The notes beneath the pieces were generated by a model. It saw only the letters and a list, made by a program, of their open reading frames with translations, made no database searches and had not been told where the DNA came from. DNA of 37,344 nt from assembly GCA_021838945.1 (NCBI GenBank), contig JAKCCH010000021.1, forward strand, positions 1-37,344. The letters run 5' to 3'. Origin of the DNA: Actinomycetes bacterium. Its GTDB lineage: Bacteria; Actinomycetota; Acidimicrobiia; Acidimicrobiales; Bog-793. The translations under genes and the position numbers were made by a program. Positions 16,793 to 24,806 of the stretch are shown here, piece after piece (position 1 is the stretch's first letter; each line of letters starts with the position of its first letter).

Positions 16793-16879
16793 ATGGTCCA
16801 CCCACATGGAGATGCCGTGATCCTGGAAGCAGGATCGGACGTCCCGCCAAGATCCGAGTGGAGGACAGAACTCGCATGA
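16793..16879 (+). CDS. Putative 28-residue leader peptide coupled to ftsZ
   Basis: A 28-codon ORF begins with ATG, has GGGAG at 16782-16786 (six-base spacing), and its TGA overlaps the ftsZ ATG as ATGA. It uses a frame different from ftsZ. The peptide starts [14 protein letters not shown] and ends WRTELA; I recognise no family and see no signal peptide or run of one amino acid. A 7-bp hairpin (16819-16836) lies within it, so translating ribosomes would open RNA between the two start sites. The geometry suggests translational coupling of ftsZ to the leader ORF. It may be chance. Conservation between relatives would decide. Confidence 0.5.
   Translation: MVHPHGDAVILEAGSDVPPRSEWRTELA
16819..16836 (+). 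promoter_or_regulatory. Hairpin upstream of the ftsZ ribosome site
   Basis: GATCCTG (16819-16825), GAAG loop, CAGGATC (16830-16836) make a perfect 7-bp stem. GGATC of the 3' arm can instead pair with GATCC at 16851-16855, next to the ftsZ GGAGG at 16860-16864, so two exclusive structures are possible. Function is inferred only. Confidence 0.35.
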
Positions 16880-18114
16880 GCAGCCCGGGTCAAAGCTTCA
16901 TCGCTGTCATCAAGGTCGTCGGCGTCGGAGGTGGCGGCGTTAACGCCGTCAACCGCATGATCGACGCCGGGTTGCAGGGAGTCGAGTTCATCGCGGTCAA
17001 CACGGATGCCCAAGCTCTCCTCATGAGCGAGGCGGACATCAAGCTCGACATCGGACGGGCGCTCACGCGTGGCCTCGGCGCCGGGAGCGACCCTGAGGTC
17101 GGCCGTCAGGCAGCCGAGGAGCACCTCGAGGAGATCGAGGAGGTGCTGAAGGGTGCTGACATGGTGTTCATCACCGCCGGGAAAGGCGGCGGGACGGGCA
17201 CCGGCGCCGCCCCGATCATCGCCGAGGTCGCAAAGGGTCTGGGAGCCCTCACCATCGGCGTGGTCACGCGGCCCTTCGCCTTCGAGGGCCGTCGCCGGTC
17301 GAACCAGGCGGAGCAGGGCATCCAGCGCCTGAAGGAGAAGGTCGACACCCTCATCGTCATCCCGAACGAGCGGTTGCTCGCGATCGCCGACGAGCGCACG
17401 TCCATGATGGACGCGTTCAAGATGGCGGACGAGGTGCTGCTGCAGGGCGTCTCGGGCATCACGGACCTCATCAACGTGCCGGGGCTCATCAACACCGACT
17501 TCGCCGACGTGAAGATGGTCATGCAGAACGCCGGCTCGGCCATCATGGGCATCGGTACCGGATCGGGCGAGGGCCGCTCCGTGAGCGCAGCCCGCCACGC
17601 CATCACGAGCCCGTTGCTCGAGGCGTCCGTCGAGGGCGCCCGCGGGATCCTCCTCAACATCGCCGGCGGGGCCGACCTCACCCTCTGGGAGGTCAACGAG
17701 GCTGCTGCGATCATCCACGACGTCGCCCACCCCGACGCGAACATCATCTTCGGCAGCGTCGTCGACGACGGCCTCGGTGACCTCGTGAGGGTGACGGTGA
17801 TCGCGGCAGGATTCGACCGTTTCGACGAGCCGTTGCAGCCGAAGCCGGCTCGCCAGCAGCGTCCGGCGCCACCGCAGGCTGCCGGGCCTGGCAAGCCCGC
17901 CGGCGCGCCTGCTCCCGCGCACGCACAGGGAGCGCAGCCGCCGCCTCCGAGAGGCGTGCGCAGCGACCCCGACATCGGGCGACCGGGCGACCGATCGCTC
18001 CCCGACGTCTTCGGGCGCAGTGAGAGTGCCCGCGACCGCGACCTCTTCGGCCCGGGGGACGACGACCTCGACGACCTCGACGAGGATTTCGACGTCCCGT
18101 CGTTCCTCAAGTAA
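16876..18114 (+). CDS. ftsZ: Cell division GTPase FtsZ
   Basis: FtsZ is the tubulin-like GTPase that forms the Z ring. From the ATG at 16876, with GGAGG at 16860-16864 (spacing 11), the product is 412 residues. The nucleotide loop [13 protein letters not shown] is near 16-28, the tubulin signature GGGTGTG is at 104-110, and the T7 catalytic loop has Asn206, Asp208 and Asp211. A Pro/Ala/Gln-rich linker (about 318-385) leads to an acidic stretch and the C-terminal peptide DVPSFLK, which normally binds SepF and FtsW. Lys103 occupies the place just before the signature, where Glu or Met is usual. The frame runs open up to 16759, but no ribosome site supports a longer form. Confidence 0.97.
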   Translation: MSSPGQSFIAVIKVVGVGGGGVNAVNRMIDAGLQGVEFIAVNTDAQALLMSEADIKLDIGRALTRGLGAGSDPEVGRQAAEEHLEEIEEVLKGADMVFITAGKGGGTGTGAAPIIAEVAKGLGALTIGVVTRPFAFEGRRRSNQAEQGIQRLKEKVDTLIVIPNERLLAIADERTSMMDAFKMADEVLLQGVSGITDLINVPGLINTDFADVKMVMQNAGSAIMGIGTGSGEGRSVSAARHAITSPLLEASVEGARGILLNIAGGADLTLWEVNEAAAIIHDVAHPDANIIFGSVVDDGLGDLVRVTVIAAGFDRFDEPLQPKPARQQRPAPPQAAGPGKPAGAPAPAHAQGAQPPPPRGVRSDPDIGRPGDRSLPDVFGRSESARDRDLFGPGDDDLDDLDEDFDVPSFLK

Positions 18115-18139
18115 CGCCTCCGCCGGCGACGTCGCCGGT

Positions 18140-18850
18140 ATGACCGCCTTTCTCGACTTCCCCTTCGAGGAGCTGTCGGCTCGGGTCGTCGTCACGACGC
18201 GCCTGGCGGGCGACCTCCGCCCGACGAGCGACGGCGCGGCCGAGCGCCAGCAGGCCGTCGTGCCCGGGCCTCCCTGGCGGTGGGCGAACCAGGTGCACGG
18301 CCCGACCGTGCTGCCGGCAGTCCCGGCCACCCCTGCCACCCCCGCCACAAGGCATCCCGTTCGCGACGGCGACGCGTTGGTCGGACGTGCCGTCGACCGG
18401 GTGGCGATGTTCGCCGCCGACTGCGTCCTGCTCGGCCTCCTGAGCCCGGAAGGCGTCGTCGCGGCCGTGCATGCGGGATGGCAGGGCCTTGACGCCGGCG
18501 TGATCGAGGAGACGGCGGGAGCGATGCGGGCAGCGGGGGCGTCGGACATCCGAGGTGTGCGAGGTCCGGGCGTCGGTCCGGAGTGCTACGAGTTCGGTCT
18601 CGACGGCCTCGACCGGCTGGCGAGCCGGTACGGCGAGGGCGTCCGGTCGGAGACGCGGTGGGGGACTCCCGCCCTCGATCTCGTGGCCGGTGTCCGGATC
18701 GCATGCGAGCGGGCGGCCATCTCCTTGGAACACGAAGTCGACGGGTGCACGGCGTGCGAGCAGACCGCCGACGGATCGTGGCGCTGGTTCTCGCACCGCG
18801 CCAGGCGGGACGCCGGGCGCCACGCGCTCGTGGTGGTGCCGCTGAGGTGA
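18140..18850 (+). CDS. pgeF: Multicopper polyphenol oxidase/purine nucleosidase family protein (PgeF/YfiH/YlmD)
   Basis: The family is called PgeF in E. coli, where it edits misincorporated L-Ser in peptidoglycan precursors. Relatives are described as metal-dependent purine nucleoside enzymes. The 236-residue product keeps the metal ligands: QVHG with His53, ADC with Cys95 and VHAGW with His111. The usual HAGWRG reads HAGWQG here. GPGVGPECYEFG, CTACE and the final GRHALVVVPLR also match the family. A PATPATPAT tract is inserted near residue 62. The ATG at 18140 lies 25 bases after ftsZ, and the stop overlaps yggS as GTGA. The ftsZ-pgeF-yggS-sepF order is standard in actinobacteria and firmicutes. 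Confidence 0.93.
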   Translation: MTAFLDFPFEELSARVVVTTRLAGDLRPTSDGAAERQQAVVPGPPWRWANQVHGPTVLPAVPATPATPATRHPVRDGDALVGRAVDRVAMFAADCVLLGLLSPEGVVAAVHAGWQGLDAGVIEETAGAMRAAGASDIRGVRGPGVGPECYEFGLDGLDRLASRYGEGVRSETRWGTPALDLVAGVRIACERAAISLEHEVDGCTACEQTADGSWRWFSHRARRDAGRHALVVVPLR

Positions 18851-19614
18851 CAGGGGCAGAGCGGGCCCCCGGAGTCCTCCCGGAGCTCGAGGCAAGGGCA
18901 GCCGAGCTCGTGCCGGTCGTAGCCGGGAGGCTGGCCCAGGTGCGGAGCAGGATCGCTGCTGCGGGCGGCGACCCCGCGAAGATCCGGATCGTGGCGGTGA
19001 CGAAGACCTTCGGCCCGGAGGTTGCGGTGGCGGCGCTCCGCAACGGTCTTCTCGACATCGGTGAGAACTACGCCGACGAGCTCGTTGCGAAGGCGGAGGC
19101 GCTCCGCGGGCTGCCCGAGGGTCACAGAGCCGCTGGCGTCGCACCCGGTGCAAACGTGGTGAGCTGGCACTTCATCGGGGCGATCCAGCGGCGCAAGGTC
19201 GCCCGCCTCGCCCCCTACGTCACCTGGTGGGAGACCGTCGCCCGGGTGGAGGAGGCGGAGGCGATCCTCTCGCGGGCGCCGGAGCCAGCGCCGCGGGCCT
19301 TGGTGGAGGTCAACATCTCCGGCGATCCGGGACGCCCGGGTTGCGCGCCCGCCGACTTGGCGCCCCTCGTCTCAAAGGTCCGGCACATCGGGCTCGACCT
19401 GCGCGGGCTCATGGCCGTGGCTCCGCTCGGCGCGGACGGCCCGGCGGTCGAGGGCGCGTTCCGAGACCTGGCCGCGCGAGGCCGTGACCTCGGTCTCCCG
19501 GAGCTGTCCATCGGGATGTCCGGCGATCTCGAGCAAGCGGTGCGCGCAGGGTCCACGATGGTCCGAGTCGGCAGCGCGCTCTTCGGTCCCCGGAATCCCC
19601 ACGCGCCGCGCTGA
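18847..19614 (+). CDS. yggS: PLP homeostasis protein YggS/PROSC family
   Basis: YggS binds pyridoxal 5'-phosphate in a TIM-barrel fold and maintains free PLP and amino-acid balance; no catalytic reaction is established. From the GTG at 18847 (GTGA overlap with pgeF) it is 255 residues. Lys53 in VAVTKTF is the expected PLP lysine. GENYADELVAKAEAL, WHFIGAIQRRKV, VEVNISGDPGRPG, LRGLMAVAPL, ELSIGMSGDLEQAVRAGSTMVRVGSALFGPR are all family segments. It sits between ftsZ and sepF as in many Gram-positive genomes. Confidence 0.95.
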   Translation: MTGAERAPGVLPELEARAAELVPVVAGRLAQVRSRIAAAGGDPAKIRIVAVTKTFGPEVAVAALRNGLLDIGENYADELVAKAEALRGLPEGHRAAGVAPGANVVSWHFIGAIQRRKVARLAPYVTWWETVARVEEAEAILSRAPEPAPRALVEVNISGDPGRPGCAPADLAPLVSKVRHIGLDLRGLMAVAPLGADGPAVEGAFRDLAARGRDLGLPELSIGMSGDLEQAVRAGSTMVRVGSALFGPRNPHAPR

Positions 19615-19651
19615 GGGCTGCAAGAATGGCGCGTCCAGAGGAGGACTTCTG

Positions 19652-20167
19652 ATGGCTTCTTTCATGCAGAAGGCGCTGCAATACCTCGGTCTCAAGGACA
19701 TCGAGGACGAGGACTTCTATGACGACGAGGACCTGGGCGAGCCCGCGCCGGGTCCTTCGCGCACGACCTACCCCGACTCGGCGGACGCTCCGTCGTCCTC
19801 GGGACCGGTAGCGACCGTCCGGCCTCTCGTGCGGGACGACCGGGTCGAAGCGCGCCAGGGTGGCGTCGTGCGGCCGCTCGTCGCGCAGCGCCACTCCAAG
19901 CCGCACGTGGTGGCGCCCCATCGCTTCTCGGATGCCCAGGAGATCGGAGACCTCGTGAAGGCCAACCATCCGGTGATCGTGAACCTGCAGGCGAGCGAGC
20001 GTGACCTCGCACGCCGCATGATCGACTTCTGCTCCGGCCTCACCTACGCACTCTCGGGAACGATGGAGAAGGTGGCTGAACAGGTTTTCCTCCTCACCCC
20101 GTCTAATGTCGAAGTATCACCCGAGGAACGGCAGCGGTTGACCGAGCGAGGATTGTTCCGGTCCTGA
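19652..20167 (+). CDS. sepF: Cell division protein SepF
   Basis: SepF anchors FtsZ filaments to the membrane in bacteria that lack FtsA. The 171-residue product begins with the amphipathic membrane helix MASFMQKALQYLGL. An acidic linker (about 15-45) and a Pro/Ser-rich stretch follow, then the SepF core (about 85-160) with HRFSDAQEIGDLVKANHPVIVNLQ, DLARRMIDFCSGLTYALSGTMEKVAEQVFLLTPSNVEVS. An excellent AGGAGG ribosome site sits at about 19639-19644. No ftsA is present in the cluster, consistent with SepF doing this job. Confidence 0.96.
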   Translation: MASFMQKALQYLGLKDIEDEDFYDDEDLGEPAPGPSRTTYPDSADAPSSSGPVATVRPLVRDDRVEARQGGVVRPLVAQRHSKPHVVAPHRFSDAQEIGDLVKANHPVIVNLQASERDLARRMIDFCSGLTYALSGTMEKVAEQVFLLTPSNVEVSPEERQRLTERGLFRS

Positions 20168-20222
20168 CAGCCCGAGCGACGACTCGCGCCACGCCGGTGC
20201 GCGAGGAGACGGAGATCCCCCG

Positions 20223-20477
20223 ATGATCGTCACCATCGTCTGGTGGGTGTGCATGCTGTTCCTGATCGCGATGATCGCGAGGTCGGTCCTGTCCTTCGTC
20301 TCGATCGTTCCTGGAAGCCCCCTCGAGTCGCTCAACCACCTTGTGACCTCCGTGACCGACCCTGTGTTGCGGCCCGTCCGAAGAGTGCTCCCGCCCGCCC
20401 GTTTCGGCGGGATGGGGCTCGATCTCTCACCCCTCGTGGTCGCGATCGTGGTCATCATCTTGATGTCGTTCCTCTAG
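20223..20477 (+). CDS. YggT family membrane protein
   Basis: An 84-residue integral membrane protein of the YggT/YlmG family, implicated in division or nucleoid/septum organisation by gene neighbourhood. The first membrane segment is about 3-25 and the second about 66-83. Between them is the family motif LVTSVTDPVLRPVRRVLPP. The half-length form with one YggT unit is normal for actinobacteria. GGAG upstream of the ATG serves as ribosome site. It is in the usual sepF-yggT-divIVA order. Confidence 0.92.
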   Translation: MIVTIVWWVCMLFLIAMIARSVLSFVSIVPGSPLESLNHLVTSVTDPVLRPVRRVLPPARFGGMGLDLSPLVVAIVVIILMSFL

Positions 20478-20545
20478 CTCGAGGCAGGCCGGCTGAAGCG
20501 AGAAGGCGCTCTCGGACCATCCGCACCCGTACGGGCGCTCGAAGC

Positions 20546-20551
20546 TACGAT
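20546..20551 (+). promoter_or_regulatory. -10 box TACGAT of divIVA (leaderless)
   Basis: TACGAT is followed by seven bases and then the divIVA ATG, with no Shine-Dalgarno sequence between. A transcript would begin at or next to the start codon. divIVA could thus be transcribed separately from yggT. Confidence 0.5.
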
Positions 20552-20558
20552 CCGCCAC

Positions 20559-21368
20559 ATGGAGCTCACATCCCAGGTGCTGAGGCAGGTCGAGTTCGGT
20601 TCCGAGCTACGGGGCTACAAGACGTCAGAGGTGGACGACTTCCTCGAGAAGGTCGCGCTTGCTGTCGATGAGCTCTCCGAGGAGCTGAAAGGCCTGCAGG
20701 AGCGCCTCGAGCGAGCGGAGCGCCTGTCGAGCGAGCGGACCGGACTGGACGACGAGGAGAGCATCCGGCGCACTCTCGTGCTCGCCCAGCGCACAGCCGA
20801 CCTCGCCATCAAAGAGGCTCAGGAGGAGGCGGCACAGCTGCTCGACGGTTCCCGCAACGATGCCGAGTCGATCGTCTCGGAGGCCCGGGCCACGGCGGAG
20901 CGGATGATCGCCGACGGCGACCGCAAGCTGCGCGACGAGGTCACGCGGCTCATGGCAGAGCGCGAGCACATGCGAGGGGAGCTCGACGCGCTCACGGGCC
21001 TGCTCGGTGCCGAGCGGGAGCGGTTGATGGAGTCGTTGTCGACGATGTTGCGTTTCGTCGAGAAGAACCTCTCTCCGTCGGGCGACGCCCTTGCGGCCAT
21101 CGGGCCGGTCGCTCCGGCACGCGCACCCGTCGTTCCGGAGCCCAACATCGACGAGCTCGAGGCGGCCATCGCGGCGGACGCGGCGGCTGCGGCGCCCTCG
21201 ATCGGGCATCCGAGCGACCTCGACGACGAGTGGGAGCACGAAGGAAGGATCGCACGCCCGAGCCTGAAGGCGCTTCCGGCGCTCGACGGTGCCGACGATC
21301 GCGGTGGCGACACCCAGCCGACGGCTGCGTGGGACCTCAGCACGAGTGCGGGGTCGCCCGCTTCGTAA
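20559..21368 (+). CDS. divIVA: DivIVA/Wag31-like polar growth and division protein
   Basis: DivIVA is a coiled-coil protein that binds curved membrane at poles and septa and, in actinobacteria, organises wall growth. The 269-residue product has the N-terminal membrane-binding domain (1-60) with VEFGSELRGYKTSEVDDFLEKVA. Long coiled coils follow (about 32-75 and 85-165), rich in Glu/Ala/Arg heptads such as QEEAAQLLDGSRNDAESIVSEARATAERMIADG. The C-terminal 90 residues are Ala/Pro/Asp-rich and probably disordered. The N-terminus reads FGSELRGYKTSEVD where the usual form is F..a.rGY...eVD, so it is canonical. It is convergent with ileS. Confidence 0.93.
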   Translation: MELTSQVLRQVEFGSELRGYKTSEVDDFLEKVALAVDELSEELKGLQERLERAERLSSERTGLDDEESIRRTLVLAQRTADLAIKEAQEEAAQLLDGSRNDAESIVSEARATAERMIADGDRKLRDEVTRLMAEREHMRGELDALTGLLGAERERLMESLSTMLRFVEKNLSPSGDALAAIGPVAPARAPVVPEPNIDELEAAIAADAAAAAPSIGHPSDLDDEWEHEGRIARPSLKALPALDGADDRGGDTQPTAAWDLSTSAGSPAS

Positions 21369-21376
21369 GTCGACCC

Positions 21377-21405
21377 CCCGGCGATCCGCTCTGCTCAGCG
21401 CCGGG
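21377..21405. terminator. Hairpin between convergent divIVA and ileS
   Basis: CCCGGCG (21377-21383) pairs with CGCCGGG (21399-21405) across a 15-base loop that covers the 26-bp gap and the ileS stop codon. It has no U tract and would read the same from both strands. Confidence 0.4.
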
Positions 21406-24400
21406 AGATGGTGACCCCGATCCTCTGACCGTTCGACAGCAGGACGCCCGCCGCCGGGCCGTCGGGTTCGCCGGAGGAGGTCGTGACGAGGTCGAGCTCG
21501 TCGGCGAGAACCTGCTCGGCGACGAGCTCCTGCCACGGCTCCAGCGCCGTCGCCACACCCTGCGAAGCCTCGATCCTCAAGACGATCCGGTCGGTGACCT
21601 GTAGCCCGAGGTCACGCCTTGCCTGCTGCACCAGGCGGACGGCATCACGTGCCAGCCCTTCGGCCTCGAGCCCTTCTTCGACGTCGAGGTCGAGCATCAC
21701 GATGCCGGCGTCCCCGGCGAGGATCCGGGAGGACTGCTCGTCCGACGGGCGCAGGCGCAACGTGTACTCGCCCTCCCGCAGGGCGATGCCGGCGGCCTCG
21801 ACCCCACCGGACTCGGTGCGCGACCACCGGCCGTCTCGCACCGCCCGGATCACCTGCTGGGTGTCCGCCCCGAGCCGCGGGCCGAGAGCCGACGGGACGA
21901 CAGCGAGCACATCCTCTGCGTGCTCCGGCCTGACTTGGTCCTCGAGCTCGACAGCCTTCACGTTCAGCTCGTCGGCGAGCAACCCGGCGAAGCGTCCGAG
22001 CCGGCTCGCTCCCGGTGCTGCGACAGTGAGGGACCTGAGCGGAAGGCGTGCTCGCCGCCCCGCTCCCTTGCGGATCGAGTGGCCGGCGGACGCCACCTCG
22101 CGCACGAGGTCCATCGTGGCGACGAGGTCCGGGTCGTCCGGGAGATCGGCGGGGTCGGGCCACGGCTGGAGGTGCACGCTGCGCGCCCCGGTCAGAGAGC
22201 GGTAGATCGCCTCGGTGAGATAGGGCAGGAACGGTGCCGCGACCCGGCACAGGATCTCGAGCACCGTGTGCAGGGTGTCGTAGGCGTCGAGCTTGTCCGA
22301 ATCCTCTCCTGTCGCGGCGCCTGCCCGCCAGAAGCGGTCCCGGCTCCTCCGCACGTACCAGTTCGTGAGCACGTCGAGGAAGGTCTCGATGGCCCACATG
22401 GCGCCTGCGATGTCGTTGCCGTCCATGGCGGCCGTGACCGCCTCGACGAGCCCTCGCATCTTCGCGAGGACGTATCGGTCGAGCTCGCCGGGCTGGTCGG
22501 TCCGCCACGTGCCCCGCAGGCCGTCGGCGTTCGAGTACAGCGAGAGGAAGTACCACGTGTTCCAGATCGGGTTCAGCACGAGGCGGACGGGCTCGCGCAG
22601 TCCCTTCTCGTCCACCACGACGTCGAGGCCACGCAGAACCGGCGAGGACATGAGGTACCAGCGCATCGAGTCCGCGCCCTGCTCGGCGAAGACCTGCTCG
22701 GGATCGGGGAAGTTCGACAGCCGCTTCGACATCTTCCGACCGTCCCGGCCGAGCACCACCCCGTGGCAGATGCTGCTGCTGAACGCCGGGCGATCGAACA
22801 GCGCCGTCGAGAGCACGTGGAGCGTGTAGAACCATCCCCTCGTCTGGCTCACGTACTCGACGATGAAATCGGCCGGGAAGTGCTCCTCGAACCTCTGCTT
22901 GTTCTCGAAGGGGTAGTGCCACTGCGCGTAGGGCATCGAGCCGGAGTCGAACCAGCAGTCGAACACGTCGGTGATCCGCCGCATCGTGGCGCGGCCGGTC
23001 GGGTCGTCCGGGTTGGGCCGGGTCAGCTCGTCGATCCAGGGGCGGTGGAGGTCGTCGGGCCGCACGCCGAAGTCGGCCTCGAGCTCGTCGAGGGATCCAT
23101 AGACGTCGACACGGGGGTACTGCGGGTCGTCTGACTTCCAGACCGGCAGCGGAGTCCCCCAGAAACGGTTCCGGCTGATGCTCCAGTCCCGTGCCCCCTC
23201 CAGCCACTTGCCGAAGTTGCCGTCCTTGATGTGCTCGGGCATCCAGTCGATCTGCTGGTTCAGCTCGACCATGCGGTCGCGAAAGGCCGTCACCTCCACG
23301 AACCAGGAGCTGACGGCCCGGTAGATGAGGGGCGTGTCCGTTCGCCAGCAGTGGGGATAGCTGTGGGTGTACTGCTCTGCATGGAGCAGGGTGCCAGCCG
23401 AGCGCAGGCGCTCGATGATGAGCGGGTTCGCGTCGAACACCTGCACACCGGCGAAGTCGGGGACCTCGCTCGTGAACTTGCCCCGGTCGTCGACCGGCAC
23501 GAGGACGGGGATCCCGGCAGCTTCGCAGGCCGTCTGGTCGTCCTCGCCGAAGCCGGGCGCCATGTGCACCACACCGGTGCCGTCCTCAGTCGTGACGAAG
23601 TCGCCTGCCAGCACCTGAAAGGCGTTCTCGGTTCCGACGAAGTAGTCGAAGAGCGGCCGGTAGGTCCGCCCGACCAGCGCCGAGCCCTTCACGGTGCCGA
23701 GCACCCTCGCGCCCTCTCCGAGCTCATCGGCGTAGGCGTCGAGGCGGTCCGCCCCGATGACGACGCGCTCGGTGCCGTCGCCGCCCGGTCGTGGGCGCTC
23801 GACGACGGTGTAGTCGAGGTCGGGCCCGACCGCCATGGCGAGGTTCGACGGGAGCGTCCACGGGGTCGTGGTCCAGACAGCGATGCGGAGAGCACCCGCG
23901 ACGAGCGGGTCCACCTCGCCGGCGTCGTCACCCGCAGGATCCAGGTCGAAGACCACGGTGACGGCGGGATCGGTTCGGTCCCGGTAGGAGTCGTCGAGCC
24001 TGGTCTCCATGGTGGAGAGCGGCGTCTCGCACTCCCAGCAGTACGGCAGCACCCGATATCCCTCGTAGGTGAGGCCCTTCTCGTGGAGCTGCTTGAACGC
24101 CCAGATGACGCTCTCCATGTAGGCGAGGTCCATCGTGCGGTATGCGTGCTCGAAGTCGACCCAGCGAGCTTGGCGGGTGACGTAGCGCTCCCAACCGTCG
24201 GTCGTCCGTTGCACGAGGTCGCGGCAGTAGTCGTTGAACCGGTCGATGCCGTACTCGATGACGGCAGCCCTTCCGGCGAGCCCGAGCTCCTTCTCGGCCG
24301 GCATCTCCGCCGGGAGGCCGTGGCAGTCCCATCCGAAGACGCGCTCGACCCTCCGCCCCCGCATCGTCTGATACCGGGGAACGGCGTCCTTCACGAAACC

Positions 24401-24634
24401 GGTGAGGAGATGTCCGTAGTGGGGGAGCCCGTTCGCGAACGGCGGGCCGTCGTAGAAGACGAATTCCGTCTCCGGTCCGTGAAGCTCCACAGAGGCCTCG
24501 AAGGTGCCGTCCTTCGACCAGTAGGCGAGCGTCTCCTCCTCGAGTGCGGCGTAGTCCGGCTGCGCCCCCACGGCGCGGTAAGGGTGGTGGCGGTCGTCGT
24601 TCGGAGCGCGGCGGTCGCCTGCCAGGTCGGACAT
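21395..24634 (-). CDS. ileS: Isoleucyl-tRNA synthetase (eukaryote-like type)
   Basis: IleS charges tRNA-Ile with isoleucine and edits misactivated valine. The 1079-residue product is a class I synthetase. The HIGH motif appears as HYGH at 72-75 in GLPHYGHLLTGFVKD, the form found in eukaryote-like (type 2) enzymes that are usually less sensitive to mupirocin. An editing domain (about 200-420) contains TTPWTLPSN and GTGVVHMAPGFGEDD. The second signature is KMSKR at 634-638. An anticodon-binding domain with NWYVRRSRDRFWR and a long C-terminal part (about 850-1079) follow. No T-box leader is visible upstream. The ATG lies six bases after TAATCT, suggesting a leaderless message. Confidence 0.97.
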   Translation of the reverse strand: MSDLAGDRRAPNDDRHHPYRAVGAQPDYAALEEETLAYWSKDGTFEASVELHGPETEFVFYDGPPFANGLPHYGHLLTGFVKDAVPRYQTMRGRRVERVFGWDCHGLPAEMPAEKELGLAGRAAVIEYGIDRFNDYCRDLVQRTTDGWERYVTRQARWVDFEHAYRTMDLAYMESVIWAFKQLHEKGLTYEGYRVLPYCWECETPLSTMETRLDDSYRDRTDPAVTVVFDLDPAGDDAGEVDPLVAGALRIAVWTTTPWTLPSNLAMAVGPDLDYTVVERPRPGGDGTERVVIGADRLDAYADELGEGARVLGTVKGSALVGRTYRPLFDYFVGTENAFQVLAGDFVTTEDGTGVVHMAPGFGEDDQTACEAAGIPVLVPVDDRGKFTSEVPDFAGVQVFDANPLIIERLRSAGTLLHAEQYTHSYPHCWRTDTPLIYRAVSSWFVEVTAFRDRMVELNQQIDWMPEHIKDGNFGKWLEGARDWSISRNRFWGTPLPVWKSDDPQYPRVDVYGSLDELEADFGVRPDDLHRPWIDELTRPNPDDPTGRATMRRITDVFDCWFDSGSMPYAQWHYPFENKQRFEEHFPADFIVEYVSQTRGWFYTLHVLSTALFDRPAFSSSICHGVVLGRDGRKMSKRLSNFPDPEQVFAEQGADSMRWYLMSSPVLRGLDVVVDEKGLREPVRLVLNPIWNTWYFLSLYSNADGLRGTWRTDQPGELDRYVLAKMRGLVEAVTAAMDGNDIAGAMWAIETFLDVLTNWYVRRSRDRFWRAGAATGEDSDKLDAYDTLHTVLEILCRVAAPFLPYLTEAIYRSLTGARSVHLQPWPDPADLPDDPDLVATMDLVREVASAGHSIRKGAGRRARLPLRSLTVAAPGASRLGRFAGLLADELNVKAVELEDQVRPEHAEDVLAVVPSALGPRLGADTQQVIRAVRDGRWSRTESGGVEAAGIALREGEYTLRLRPSDEQSSRILAGDAGIVMLDLDVEEGLEAEGLARDAVRLVQQARRDLGLQVTDRIVLRIEASQGVATALEPWQELVAEQVLADELDLVTTSSGEPDGPAAGVLLSNGQRIGVTISRR

Positions 24635-24640
24635 GGTTCC

Positions 24641-24646
24641 AGATTA
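24641..24646 (-). promoter_or_regulatory. -10 box TAATCT of ileS (leaderless)
   Basis: On the minus strand TAATCT is followed by GGAACC and the ileS ATG. The start of transcription would coincide with the A of ATG, leaving no room for a T-box or ribosome site. Confidence 0.55.
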
Positions 24647-24764
24647 GGTGGCGGGTGCGTCCTGCTCGGGCGGACGTGACGGCGGGCCGCGCTCGCCGGC
24701 TCTTGCGCTGTCTCGCGGGGCACTCCCATGCGCGCGGGTGCTCGCCGTAGCGCGCCGGGGGCGT

Positions 24765-24770
24765 TATCGT
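24765..24770 (+). promoter_or_regulatory. -10 box TATCGT of the dksA-like/lspA/rluD operon
   Basis: TATCGT, the same hexamer as in the ftsZ candidate promoter, lies 36 bases before the ATG at 24807. A start near 24777 would give a leader of about 30 nt that includes the GGAGG ribosome site at 24793-24797. No convincing -35 box is seen. Confidence 0.4.
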
Positions 24771-24806
24771 CTAGCACCCTCCGTCGGGGAAGGGAGGACC
24801 AGCCCG

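Noticed and set aside
16759-16875. Longer ftsZ starting at 16759
   Set aside because: The extra 39 residues have no family counterpart, and the GGAGG and ATG at 16876 explain the start.
24635-24806. T-box riboswitch for ileS
   Set aside because: No T-box core is seen and the -10 box is too close to the ATG; TGGAACC near the start codon is the only faint resemblance.
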